Of a stretch of 64,000 nucleotides of DNA, positions 16,442 through 26,265 are shown one piece after another. The stretch is from an uncultured Propionivibrio sp. (lineage in GTDB: Bacteria; Pseudomonadota; Gammaproteobacteria; Burkholderiales; Rhodocyclaceae), in the NCBI GenBank assembly GCA_937923255.1, contig CALAIL010000027.1, forward strand, positions 1-64,000. The letters are read 5' to 3'. A program made the translations under genes and the position numbers. Below the pieces are notes generated by a model. That model was not told where the DNA came from. It was given only the letters and a program-made list of their open reading frames with translations, and did not search any database. Within the stretch, counting starts at the first letter, position 1; each line of letters starts with the position of its first letter.

Positions 16442-19297
16442 TTATACGAACCCGTGCCTGGTCCGGCTTGCCAGCTCCTGTGGTTTGAAGAGATTGAAGC
16501 GCGGCAGGAACTTGTCCCAGTCGATGAGATGAGCGTCGATCTCGGGGCCGTCCACACAAGCGTGCTTACGCACCATTTTGCCGTCAATATTGACCGGCAC
16601 CATGCAAGCGCCGCACATTCCGGTTGCATCGACCATGATCGAGTTCAGACTGGCAACAGTGTGCACGCCGTAGGGGCGGGTCAGATCGCTGACGGCGCGC
16701 ATCATCAGCGGCGGGCCGATGGTGACGATCTCGACAATTTCCCGCCCTTGGCTTTGTTTGCCGTCTTTGAGCATGGCTTCCAGCGGCGTGGTGACGAACC
16801 CATTGAGGCCAAAAGAGCCATCGTTGCTGGTGTAAATGACATCGAGGCGGTCGCCGAATTCGGCCTTGAGCTTGCCGATGCGTTCATGCTCGCCAATCCA
16901 GAACAGGAGATTGGCGCTGCGGAAACCGGCAATCAGCGTCACATGGTTGCCCAAACGCAGATGCTCGCGCGCGATCGGGTACACCGGCGGCAAACCGAGG
17001 CCGCCCGCCGTGAAAACGACAGTCTGCCGCGCCGCATCGTAGCGCTGCAGCGCGCTCGGCTGACCGAGCGGCCCGGCAATGCCGGCAAAGGCTTCGCCTA
17101 CCTGCATTTGGTTGATTTTCATGCTCGTCGTCCCCATGCCCTGGACGACGATGCAGATGGTGCCGGCCTGTTCGTCCCAGTCGGCCAGCGTCAGCGGGAT
17201 CAGTTCGCCGTCCGGCCAGGCCAGCACGCGCACGAACTGGCCGGCGCGCGCCGTTTTGGCGATCATCGGCGCATAGACAATGAATTCGACGATGTTCGGC
17301 GCCAGTTCGATTTTGTCGATGATTCGCTGCGGCATGGCCGCAAGTTCGGCATAGCGCCGGGCACGGGTGAGGGACTTTATGATTTCCTCGGCGGGTATGT
17401 CGATCTCGCCGAGAATTTCGCGCGCGGCCGTTTGGCCGTCGCCAGCGGCGCGGATCGCCGTCGATCCGCCGCGTGCGGCATCACCGCCCGAATAGATACC
17501 GTCGAGCGAAGTCTGCATCGATCCCTTGCCAAGCTCGATCGACCCCTTGGCCGTCGTCCTGAGATTCGGTTCGGAATCGCGGATGATCGGGTTTGGGTCG
17601 TTGCCAAGCGCCATGATGACGAGATCGGCCTTGACGCTTTCCGTCTTGCCGGTGGCGACCGGGCGGCGGCGACCGGAGGCGTCGGGTTCGCCGAGCGCGA
17701 TGACTTCCAGTGAAGCGCCGGTGACGAAATGTGTCTTGTCATCGCCGATAAACTCGTTCGGCGAGCGCAGCACCTTGAGCCGGATGCCTTCTTCGAGTGC
17801 GTGGTGCAGCTCCTCGACACGCGCCGGCATTTCATCGCGCGTGCGGCGATAGACGATTGTCACCTCGCCGCCCAGCCGCCGCGCCGTGCGCGCGGCATCC
17901 ATCGCCGTGTTACCGCCGCCGATGATCAATACTTCCTTGCCGCGGGTTTCGGGTAGTGGCGTTTCGTAGTCTTCGCGCATACCCTGCATCAGGTTGACGC
18001 GGGTGAGAAATTCGTTGGCCGACATGACGTTGAGCAGGTGCTCGCCCGGCACGTTCATAAAACGCGGCAGGCCGGCGCCCGAGCCGACAAAAATCTTCCA
18101 GAAACCGGCGTTCTTGAGATCCTGCAGAGTCGCCGTTTTGCCGACGACGAAGTTGGTGATGAATTTGCCGCCCAGTTGCCGGATTTTGCCGACGACATCG
18201 TCGATCAGCTCGTTAGGCAGGCGGAATTCAGGAATGCCATAGCGCAGGACGCCGCCCAGTGCGTGAAACGCTTCAAAAATGGCGACCGGAAAGCCTTCGG
18301 CAGCGAGCAGGTAGGCGTTGATTAACCCTGCCGGCCCGGAACCGACGACAGCAATCGGCGGCTTGTCGCCTTTCTGCCAAGGATCGGCATGGCCGGAAAA
18401 ACGGGCGGTGATGCCTTCGGGATCGACAAGTTTCTCGCGCTGCGGCAAAAACCATTCGATCTGTCCGATTTCGATCGGTTGCTTGGCGTGCGCGCAGACG
18501 CCCTGGCATTGCAGCTCCTGCGGGCAGACGCGGCCGGTGACGTTGGGCAGCGGGTTGCAGTGTTCGATCAGCGCCAGCGCCTCGCGGAAACGACCGTTGC
18601 CGAGCAGGTCGAGCATCTGCGGAATGTGGATTCTGACCGGGCAGCCGCCCTTCGGTTCTGCACGTTCCGGCACGCGCAGGCCGAATTCGCAAGGGCGCTC
18701 CTCGCATTGCTTGTCGCGTAGAACTTCGAGCCAGACAATCAGCTCGACCTCGCGTGCGCTGTAGCCCTGCTTCATGTAGCCGAGGTAACCCTGGTTGACC
18801 AGTTCAAAATCGTTCGATCGTTCCTCGGGGGCGCGGATATAAGGCGGAATGAAGTTTTCCGCCGGCCAGTTTTTCGACAAGCCGCGGAACATGGGGTAGC
18901 GGTCGGAAAGATGCTGGTCGATGGCCCTGATGAATTTGCGCTTCAACCCCAGCGGCAGGCGCCAGACAAAGCGCATGAGAATCTTGCTTGTGTCATCGTC
19001 GCGTAGCAGGAGTTCCCAGAACGTCCGGGTAAAGCGTTCGCCCAGCTCGCCTTGCCGGAATTCGGCGGCAATGGCATTGACGCCATCGGCAATGAACAGG
19101 TCGCGAAACTGGCGGGGATCGTCGAGCAGATGCCGTTTCAACAGCTCCATCTGGCGATGGAAGGTGCCGACCGCTTCGCTGTGCGCCAGGCTGTTGAGCT
19201 GTGCGCGCGCGCTTTCCAGCGAGCGGCTGGCGTCGAGATAACGACGAACGTCGTCCTGAGCGCCGGATGGTTCGAGCATTGAAGTGAGCTTAGCCAT
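16442..19297 (-). CDS. NfnB-NfnA-like fusion: GltD-type flavoprotein + FNR/2Fe-2S module
   Basis: A 951-aa cytoplasmic electron-transfer protein. Order of parts: a helical N-terminal region of about 190 residues that I do not recognise; a GltD-type 4Fe-4S domain (Cys-rich blocks near residues 196-220 and 257-268); a FAD motif VVGSGPAGL near 318; an NAD(P) motif IIGGGNTAMDAA near 456; a ferredoxin-reductase-like module from about residue 640; and a C-terminal 2Fe-2S site MCGAC.../HACVDGP near 893-913. The last two match NfnA/SudB, the first part NfnB/SudA. ATG at 19297 overlaps the PFOR stop (ATGGCTAA) and has GGAG 8 nt upstream; an ATG at 19315 is less likely. Coupling to PFOR suggests electrons pass to NAD(P)+; direction and bifurcation are inference. 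Confidence 0.85.
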   Translation of the reverse strand: MAKLTSMLEPSGAQDDVRRYLDASRSLESARAQLNSLAHSEAVGTFHRQMELLKRHLLDDPRQFRDLFIADGVNAIAAEFRQGELGERFTRTFWELLLRDDDTSKILMRFVWRLPLGLKRKFIRAIDQHLSDRYPMFRGLSKNWPAENFIPPYIRAPEERSNDFELVNQGYLGYMKQGYSAREVELIVWLEVLRDKQCEERPCEFGLRVPERAEPKGGCPVRIHIPQMLDLLGNGRFREALALIEHCNPLPNVTGRVCPQELQCQGVCAHAKQPIEIGQIEWFLPQREKLVDPEGITARFSGHADPWQKGDKPPIAVVGSGPAGLINAYLLAAEGFPVAIFEAFHALGGVLRYGIPEFRLPNELIDDVVGKIRQLGGKFITNFVVGKTATLQDLKNAGFWKIFVGSGAGLPRFMNVPGEHLLNVMSANEFLTRVNLMQGMREDYETPLPETRGKEVLIIGGGNTAMDAARTARRLGGEVTIVYRRTRDEMPARVEELHHALEEGIRLKVLRSPNEFIGDDKTHFVTGASLEVIALGEPDASGRRRPVATGKTESVKADLVIMALGNDPNPIIRDSEPNLRTTAKGSIELGKGSMQTSLDGIYSGGDAARGGSTAIRAAGDGQTAAREILGEIDIPAEEIIKSLTRARRYAELAAMPQRIIDKIELAPNIVEFIVYAPMIAKTARAGQFVRVLAWPDGELIPLTLADWDEQAGTICIVVQGMGTTSMKINQMQVGEAFAGIAGPLGQPSALQRYDAARQTVVFTAGGLGLPPVYPIAREHLRLGNHVTLIAGFRSANLLFWIGEHERIGKLKAEFGDRLDVIYTSNDGSFGLNGFVTTPLEAMLKDGKQSQGREIVEIVTIGPPLMMRAVSDLTRPYGVHTVASLNSIMVDATGMCGACMVPVNIDGKMVRKHACVDGPEIDAHLIDWDKFLPRFNLFKPQELASRTRHGFV

Positions 19298-22200
19298 GAA
19301 TGATCTCCGCATCACAGTTGGCGGCTACGCGCTTGATGCGCGCCTTCAGTTCGGGCGTGGGCTGCACGCGCGCCAGAATGCCGGGGATGATCCGCGCGGC
19401 TTCGCGGCTTTCGCCGTCGACGAGCAGACGGGTTTTCTCGAAGATTTCTGGCACATCCTGATAGCAGGTCTTGCAGTTGGTGCACAGGGCGGAGTCCTCA
19501 AGCGTGACGAGCGCGTCCGGGCTGCCATGTTCGCCGTTTCCCTCATCCCCGACAGTCGGCGCCGAGCCGGAGGCGGCGACTGGCTTGAGCGGAATGAATG
19601 CGCTGCCAACGCCGCCAGCCGGCGCCTGGCTCGATGTGGCCAGGTCGGACATGGCGCGGGCAATGCCGTCGAGCGAATCCTCCCGCTGTTTGAGCGCTTC
19701 CCTGACCTGTGCCTGCAGGGCGGCGACGCCTTCCGCGTATTCGGCGCTCAGTTTCGAGACGTGCTGGCCGTCGAGATATTGCAGCATCTTCCAGTTTCTG
19801 CGCCGTTCTTCGACGAGTGCGATGATTGTGCCGGAAACGCCGATCCTGACCAGCCGCTTGTCGGCATCGGTCGTGTAAATGAACGGCGTCTTGCCAGCGC
19901 GTTGCGCTTCGGGCAATTCGATGTACTCATGTACCGGAATGGTGTCAGCGGTGTCCTTGAGCCTGCGGAACTGTTTCTTGAAGCGGATTTCGGAAAATGC
20001 GAAGTTCGCCGGCGTCAGCGGCGTTTCCAATAGCTGCAGATGGCCTTCCTCATCGAGATATTCGAGGGTTGCCGTCGTCCAGGTCTTGTCTGCATCGGGA
20101 TTGCCTTCGAGCGAGAACCAGTCGTGCAGGTTCTCGCCGCGGCGCGGGTCGTGCACAAACAGCGGACTCATGCGGCTTTCGACGGCAAGCCGCGCCTGCC
20201 GCGCCGAGACGTTGTCAGCCACGCCATTCTCACCCTGACAGGGCGTGTAGATGTCGAGCAGCGCCGGTGCGTCGCTGTAGGTCAGAGCCTCCATCGCGTG
20301 TTTGAGGAAGTGGTTTTGCATCGCCGTGCTGGTGGCGCAGACGAAGACATTGGCGTGGAACGAGGCAAGCAGGGCCAGTTCCTTGCGCGCTTCGTACTTG
20401 CCGCTGTGCGCCGCGCCGTAGCGGGCGAGATCGGCGTCCTGACCGATAAAGCTCGACGTTGAGGCCTGGCCGCCGGTGTTCGAGTAGGCGCCGGTGTTGA
20501 GGACGACGACCTTGATCGGCGTATTGGTTGCCAGAATGCGCGACAGCGCGCCGAAGCCGATGTCGTAGGTTGCCCCGTCGCCGCCGATGGTGATGATCGT
20601 CGGCAGCAGCGCCAGCTCGTCCTCGCTGAACTGGTTCCAGCGCAACAGGCGCATTTCGGCGTCGTGCCGTTCCGGTACGTAGGCATCGTCAATTTCCAGC
20701 CGGGCCGTACGCAGGGCGCGGATGTCGGTCAGCGCCTGCGCTGAAATGCCCTCGAAAATCCCCTTGGCGAGCGGCTGGGCGTCCTGAAAGAGACTGTTGA
20801 CCCAAGGATCCTTGTAGGCGTTGAAGGGGAAGGTTGAGGAATATACGCTGCTACAACCCGTCGAGTTGGCGACGATGGCCCCTGACGGGCCATTGCCGGT
20901 CGGGCCGCTTTCAAAGAGGTACAGCCGCTTTTCGAGCGTTGCGAGCGTTTCGTCGATGCGTTGACGGCGCGCGGCATCCTGCGCTCCAAGCGCTTCCCGC
21001 TTCGCTTCCAGCACGGCGATCAGCGACTCGAGCTCGGCCATGTGTGCATGCCGGCGCTTATCGGTGATGGCACGGTTGACGGCCATTACCTGGCGGATGG
21101 CGGTGACTTCGCCGCAGCCGCGGCAGCCGCCGTGACCACCCGTGGTAGCGTAGTAATTGCCGCGGTCGAGCAGCAGGCGCTTGGCTTCCCCGTCAGCATC
21201 GAGCGCGCTGTCAAAGAAGCGTGCTGGCGTATTGGCTGTCTTGCTCATGAAGTCGAAACGTACCTGCAAAGTGTCGAGCAGTTCGACATCCTGCTCCTTA
21301 GCGCGCAAGGCGCCAGGGCCGCAAACGTCGACGCATTCGAGGCAGCCGGTGCATTTCCACGGATCGACCGTCGCCGCGAACAGGCCGCCCGTGCCCGGCG
21401 CCGTTTTTTCCATGGCATCGAAGAATGGGCGGGTTCTGGCCACCGGATAGACAGCGAGGATTTCGACCAGCTTGCTGAAGTTGGCGAGCAGGCTGGCCTG
21501 CTGGATCGGCAGGCGGGAGGCAACCTCAGCAACGACTTCATAGAAGGCGCGCGTGTCGCGGGATTGGCGGTAAACCTCACGGATACCCTCGGTCATCGGG
21601 ACGATCTGGGCGCGTAGGGCTTCACGCTGCGTTTCGGCGATCTCGAGTTGGGCGATGCCGGTCAGCAGCAGTTGATGGATGTCGTGGACCGAATTGGGAA
21701 TGGCGGCATCGGGACAGACCAGCGCGCATTCCATACAGCCAGTGCAGATATCCGGACTGAACAGCGGCGCGGTACGGCGGAACAGCCCTTTGTCTTTCGC
21801 GCCCGCGCTGCCGGCCGGCATGAACAGCCCTGTGCCGGGCAGAACGGGCGCTTCGCCGATGGTGCCTTGTTTGAAGGGCGTGGCAACGATGTCATTGAAG
21901 TAATCACGATCAAACATGCCGCAGGGTGCGCTGCCCTCTGGCTGGCAAAGCGAAGCCGAAAGCGAGACGTTGCGCAAGGGGATCGGCGCCGGCTTGGCGT
22001 CGATTGCGAGGAAAGCGGCCTGCGCGTAGTCGACACGCTGTGTTGCTGCCATGCCTTCGCGGATGACCTGCATGTTGCTTTCGACGACGGCTTCGCCCTT
22101 GGCGCCGAATTTCTTGGCGATCTGGTTGCGTATCTTGGTGCGCATGGCTTCCGGCGAGGCATGGCCGGCGACTTCCTTGACATGGCCGGCAACGGCGCCG

Positions 22201-24308
22201 ATGAAGGCGATGCCCATCATGCGTGTGGCCAGTTCGGGCGTCGGCGCATTGCGCCTGGCGACGGCGAAGGCGTCGATGATGAAAAAGTTGATCTTCTTTT
22301 CACGGATCGTCTTGCGCGCCTGCGGCGGCAGTTCAGCCCAGACCTGCTCCGGCGTGCCTGAGGATTGCAGGATAAACGTGCCGCCTTCGGCCAGCCCTTT
22401 CAGCGGGTTGGTATGCACAAAGGAGCGGTGGTCGGGCGAAATGACGACTTCGACGTCTTCCAGTTCGGCATTGGTGATTTTGATCGGCGCGGGGCTCAGC
22501 GTGATGTAGTAGTTGGTCGGCGCGCCGCTCTTTTCCGAACCGTATTTCGGCGCCGACTTCGAATTCATTTCGAGCACGCCGGCGAGGATGTCGGTCAGCA
22601 ACTTGCCCGAGGCAATGGTGCCGTAGCCGCCGACCGAGTGGAAGCGCACGCGGAAAGCGGCAGCCGGCAGCAATCGCGGGTTGGCTTCGCTATCGAGCGC
22701 CATCCGCTCGGTTTCCGGATAGGCGGCCTGCATGCGCTGCTGCAATTCGACCAGATGCGGTTCTGGATTCTTCGAAAAGAATTGGGAGCCGAGATAGATG
22801 AGCGGCGCATTCTTGCCGGTTTCCATGGCTTTGAAGGCGGCGATCAGGTGGCGCGGTTGCAGATCGTGGCCGCCAAGGCCGAATATCGCCGTCGTCAGCG
22901 CCGGGATTGCCTCAATGGCCGGCATGTCGGCATGCCGCGTCCGGTTGCCGGCTGCGCGGCGTTGTTCTCCGTTCTCGCGCGCCTTGAACAACGCCTGCGT
23001 CACTAAGGTGGTCAGCGCCGTCTGCTCGGAACGCTCCAGCACCGTGACCGCCTGCTTGCCGGCCAGCGCGCCTGCGACTTCAGCTTCCGGGAAGGGTTGT
23101 AAGAGTTTGATCGCGACGAGCCCGACCTTTTTACCCTGCGCGCGCAGATGCTCGACGACGGCTTCAACATCGTCGCATACCGAGCCGAGACCGACCATGA
23201 CGAAATCCGCGTCCTCGCACATGAAAGTGTGTACCGGCGCATAGGCGCGGCCGGTCAGCGCCGTATATTCGGCCATGGCCTGGCGCACCAGGGCGGGAAC
23301 GGCGCTGGCAAAATGCGCGCGGTGGTCGGCGGCGCCGGCCTGGAAGTCGGGTTGGTTCTGCACCGGGCCGGTCATCCCCGGGTTGTTGACGTCGACAAGC
23401 GCCGGCACGCGCTGGCGCGTACCTTTCTCGAAGGCATTGCGCCACTGGCGCTTCCATGCGCCGTGCAGCGCTGCCGGCAGCCAAGGCAAGGTCTTGGCAA
23501 GCAGCTTGCCGTCGTTGTCCTTCTCGATTTTAGCGGTGTTGCCGTCGAGGAATTTTTTCAGCGCCGTCAGGTCGGTTGGCGTCAGCTCGCTTTCATGGCA
23601 GGACAGGTAGCCATTCAGTTGATGGCCCCGCCCTTTGGCGCCGTAGAGCACTTCCTGCGCCAGTGTTGGGCAGGGAATGCGGCCGGCGGGATCGCCCAGG
23701 TATTCGCGCAGGAGTTCCGGTTCTGGCAGGCGCGCTTCGCTCATCATGTGGCTGGTGGCGAAACCGTCCATGGCGTTAGCAACCGGGATCAGCGATAACG
23801 CCGAAACGCGATAGGCAATTGCTGCCAGATCGGTGGCTTCCTGCGGGTTGGCGCCGAACAGGATGGTGTAGCCCGCAGAGAGCAGGGCATAGACATCGTC
23901 GTGACCGGCCATGACGTTGAGCGAGTGCTTGGAGACGACGCGCGCCGCAACCTGCAGAACGAAGCCGCCGACTTTTTTGCCGACGGTCACATAATGCGAT
24001 TCGAGCGCGTACAAGATGCCCTGGCTCGAAGAGGCATTGGAAATGTACTGGCCGCCGGTCAGCTGTGCGCCGAGTGCGCCGCTTTGCGCCGAGTGCTCCC
24101 CTTCCGGCTCAAAGAAAAAGGGATGCTTGCCCCAGACGTTGACGCCGCCTTCGGCGCGAAAGGCTTCGTAAATTTCGGAAATTTCCGTCGACGGCGTGAT
24201 CGGGTAACCGATGACGCCGCCGCAGACGTGGCTCATAACGTGGGCGACCGCACCATTGCCGTTGATGACGGTGGAAATTCCAGGGTATTTCACCTTCTTT
24301 GTTTTCAT
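19290..24308 (-). CDS. nifJ: Pyruvate:ferredoxin (flavodoxin) oxidoreductase, enlarged form
   Basis: Oxidative decarboxylation of pyruvate with CoA to acetyl-CoA, CO2 and low-potential electrons. The domain order is as in homodimeric NifJ: alpha domain (YPITPSTEISE near residue 35), gamma domain (GGYGTIASGK near 570), ferredoxin clusters CTGCMECALVC near 854 and CTGCLECVDVC near 985, proximal-cluster GCRGCGE near 1060, and TPP motif GGDGATYDIGFG near 1240. It is 1672 aa against about 1170-1200 for typical NifJ. Extra parts are about 70-80 added residues between the two clusters, a coiled-coil-like Glu/Arg-rich insert near 1070-1140, and a C-terminal tail with CTNCKTC near 1608. The Nfn-like gene overlaps its stop codon. 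Confidence 0.9.
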   Translation of the reverse strand: MKTKKVKYPGISTVINGNGAVAHVMSHVCGGVIGYPITPSTEISEIYEAFRAEGGVNVWGKHPFFFEPEGEHSAQSGALGAQLTGGQYISNASSSQGILYALESHYVTVGKKVGGFVLQVAARVVSKHSLNVMAGHDDVYALLSAGYTILFGANPQEATDLAAIAYRVSALSLIPVANAMDGFATSHMMSEARLPEPELLREYLGDPAGRIPCPTLAQEVLYGAKGRGHQLNGYLSCHESELTPTDLTALKKFLDGNTAKIEKDNDGKLLAKTLPWLPAALHGAWKRQWRNAFEKGTRQRVPALVDVNNPGMTGPVQNQPDFQAGAADHRAHFASAVPALVRQAMAEYTALTGRAYAPVHTFMCEDADFVMVGLGSVCDDVEAVVEHLRAQGKKVGLVAIKLLQPFPEAEVAGALAGKQAVTVLERSEQTALTTLVTQALFKARENGEQRRAAGNRTRHADMPAIEAIPALTTAIFGLGGHDLQPRHLIAAFKAMETGKNAPLIYLGSQFFSKNPEPHLVELQQRMQAAYPETERMALDSEANPRLLPAAAFRVRFHSVGGYGTIASGKLLTDILAGVLEMNSKSAPKYGSEKSGAPTNYYITLSPAPIKITNAELEDVEVVISPDHRSFVHTNPLKGLAEGGTFILQSSGTPEQVWAELPPQARKTIREKKINFFIIDAFAVARRNAPTPELATRMMGIAFIGAVAGHVKEVAGHASPEAMRTKIRNQIAKKFGAKGEAVVESNMQVIREGMAATQRVDYAQAAFLAIDAKPAPIPLRNVSLSASLCQPEGSAPCGMFDRDYFNDIVATPFKQGTIGEAPVLPGTGLFMPAGSAGAKDKGLFRRTAPLFSPDICTGCMECALVCPDAAIPNSVHDIHQLLLTGIAQLEIAETQREALRAQIVPMTEGIREVYRQSRDTRAFYEVVAEVASRLPIQQASLLANFSKLVEILAVYPVARTRPFFDAMEKTAPGTGGLFAATVDPWKCTGCLECVDVCGPGALRAKEQDVELLDTLQVRFDFMSKTANTPARFFDSALDADGEAKRLLLDRGNYYATTGGHGGCRGCGEVTAIRQVMAVNRAITDKRRHAHMAELESLIAVLEAKREALGAQDAARRQRIDETLATLEKRLYLFESGPTGNGPSGAIVANSTGCSSVYSSTFPFNAYKDPWVNSLFQDAQPLAKGIFEGISAQALTDIRALRTARLEIDDAYVPERHDAEMRLLRWNQFSEDELALLPTIITIGGDGATYDIGFGALSRILATNTPIKVVVLNTGAYSNTGGQASTSSFIGQDADLARYGAAHSGKYEARKELALLASFHANVFVCATSTAMQNHFLKHAMEALTYSDAPALLDIYTPCQGENGVADNVSARQARLAVESRMSPLFVHDPRRGENLHDWFSLEGNPDADKTWTTATLEYLDEEGHLQLLETPLTPANFAFSEIRFKKQFRRLKDTADTIPVHEYIELPEAQRAGKTPFIYTTDADKRLVRIGVSGTIIALVEERRRNWKMLQYLDGQHVSKLSAEYAEGVAALQAQVREALKQREDSLDGIARAMSDLATSSQAPAGGVGSAFIPLKPVAASGSAPTVGDEGNGEHGSPDALVTLEDSALCTNCKTCYQDVPEIFEKTRLLVDGESREAARIIPGILARVQPTPELKARIKRVAANCDAEIIHG

Positions 24309-25094
24309 GATGAGAATCCCGAGTAAGCAATGGAAATCCCGCTGCTGGAATCAAACCTTGGTTGGCGGCGGGTAGCGAAGAAATGAAGTGCCGAAAGAGG
24401 GCAGGAAATAGCAGGAGAACCAGAAAAGGAACAAAGCGGCAGACGCGAACCATCTGGTACGCCGAATGCGGGGAACGCGAACCGGTGATTGTCGTCCGGC
24501 GTGCCCATGCAGTGTGTTTGACCCGAATGACCTAGGCGCAACCATGATATCGAGATGACCATGTGCCCTCTGACGAAACAGGAAAATGCGGAAACAGGCA
24601 AAGTCAATACGTTTTTGCCCAATTGCTCAATATAGCTGCAATTCCAGAATATAAAGCTGATATTTGGGAATGAATTTTAGGCGACAACGCCTGAAAAGTC
24701 ACTATGGCGACTGTGGTTTTTATGGGCAGCGCATACCCGACGCCGCAATACGCTGGCTTCGGGAAAGATTAACGCCCTGATTCAGAGAATCAGCGGATCG
24801 TGTGGACCTGCGGGCCGTGGATGTGGCTTATGGATTTAGGATATATGCAGGCACAAGAAAAACAGGAAAGGCGACCAGGCTGCGTAACCGCTGCGCGTTT
24901 AGTTTACGGTGGTGTGCCTTCCACAATTTCGTGTAGTAGGTTAATGGGCCGCACGACGGCGTAAGTCGCCATGCGCCGCCATACGGCTAGCCGCATACAG
25001 CGACAATCGGCGCAATCACACCCTAAAATCGCGGGATACGCGGAATATCAGGGATGCCAGAAGTGGCGATAGATGCCGACGAAAGGCGCTGCTT
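24309..25094. other. 786-bp gap with no recognised gene
   Basis: This gap lies upstream of the PFOR gene and downstream of pilU. The only frames are short and lack family resemblance or ribosome sites. Small palindromes are visible: AGGCG/CGCCT near 24679-24692 and CTGATTC/GAATCAG near 24778-24794. The PFOR promoter must lie here, but I cannot place it. The stretch 24880-25000 has a coding-like feel on the minus strand (short frame starting ATGGCGACTTACGCCG) and might be a gene relic. Confidence 0.6.
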
Positions 25095-26231
25095 TTATAC
25101 GACCTCGAGATGGTCGATGCCGGCGTTCAGATCGCGGTCTTTGGCGCGTTTGCCGTGCAGTTTGATTTGCAGGCGCAGGTCATTGACCGAGTCGGCGTTG
25201 CGCAGGGCGTCCTCATAGGTAATCAGGTCCGCTTCGTACAGGTCGAACAACGACTGGTCGAAGGTCTGCATGCCCAGCTCGCGTGAGCGCTTCATGACCT
25301 CCTTGATTTCATGGACTTCGCCCTTGAAAATGAGGTCGGCGATCAACGGCGAGTTGAGCATGATCTCAATGGCCGGAATGCGCCCTTTGCTGTTCTTGCG
25401 CGGTAGCAGGCGCTGTGAAATCATGGCCCGCAGGTTGAGCGAGAGATCCATCAGCAGTTGCTGGCGGCGCTCTTCAGGGAAAAAGTTGATGATCCGGTCG
25501 ATGGCCTGGTTGGTACTGTTGGCGTGCAGGGTGGCAAGGCACAGGTGCCCGGTTTCGGCAAAGGCGATGGCGTAATCCATGGTGTTGCGGTCGCGGATTT
25601 CACCCATCAGGATGACATCAGGTGCCTGACGCAGCGAATTTTTCAGGGCGATTTCCCAAGAGTCGGTATCGACGCCGACTTCGCGCTGCGTGACGATGCA
25701 GTTTTTGTGGTCGTGTACGAATTCGATCGGATCTTCGACCGTGATGATGTGGCCGTGGCTATTGATGTTGCGGTGGTCGACAAGCGCCGCCAGTGATGTC
25801 GTCTTGCCGGTGCCGGTGCCGCCGACGAAGATCACCAGACCCCGCTTGGTCATGCCGATATCTTTGATGATCGGCGGCAGTCCCAGGCCATCAATCGTGG
25901 GAATTTTCATATTGATTGTCCGGCAGACAATGGCGACGCAGCCCTGCTGCATCAGCGCATTGACGCGGAAGCGGCCGATGCCGGAAGGGGAAATGGCAAA
26001 GTTGCATTCATTTGTCGCCTCAAATTCGGCGGCCTGGCGATCGTTCATGATCGAGCGCGCCAGATCGGCGGTGTGCTGCGATGAAAGCAATTGGTTGGAG
26101 ACCGGCATGACTTTCCCGTCGACCTTGATAGCGGGCGGAAAATTGGCGGTGATAAAAAGGTCGGAGCCGTTTTTCTGCACCATCAGGCGCAGCAGATCCT
26201 GCATAAATTTGAGTGCTTGATCGCGTTCCAT
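25095..26231 (-). CDS. pilU: Type IV pilus retraction ATPase PilU
   Basis: Hexameric cytoplasmic ATPase that assists PilT in retracting type IV pili. The 378-aa protein has Walker A GGTGTGKTT at residues 137-145, an Asp box (ITVEDPIEFVHDH), Walker B-type DVILMGEIRD and the His box GHLCLATLHANS. It is longer at the C-terminus than PilT and ends in a polar tail, as PilU does. The gene is 34 bp downstream of pilT and in the same orientation, so they form an operon. Confidence 0.93.
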   Translation of the reverse strand: MERDQALKFMQDLLRLMVQKNGSDLFITANFPPAIKVDGKVMPVSNQLLSSQHTADLARSIMNDRQAAEFEATNECNFAISPSGIGRFRVNALMQQGCVAIVCRTINMKIPTIDGLGLPPIIKDIGMTKRGLVIFVGGTGTGKTTSLAALVDHRNINSHGHIITVEDPIEFVHDHKNCIVTQREVGVDTDSWEIALKNSLRQAPDVILMGEIRDRNTMDYAIAFAETGHLCLATLHANSTNQAIDRIINFFPEERRQQLLMDLSLNLRAMISQRLLPRKNSKGRIPAIEIMLNSPLIADLIFKGEVHEIKEVMKRSRELGMQTFDQSLFDLYEADLITYEDALRNADSVNDLRLQIKLHGKRAKDRDLNAGIDHLEVV

Positions 26232-26265
26232 ATGATGATTCCTTTCCGTTCAGGCGCAGCAAAAA

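Noticed and set aside
16439..17713. 424-aa plus-strand frame opposite the Nfn-like gene
   Set aside because: Shadow frame with His/Arg/Asp-rich composition; the opposite strand carries clear flavoprotein motifs.
24305..24622. 105-aa minus-strand frame upstream of PFOR
   Set aside because: No ribosome site, no family resemblance, and the composition is unlike neighbouring genes.
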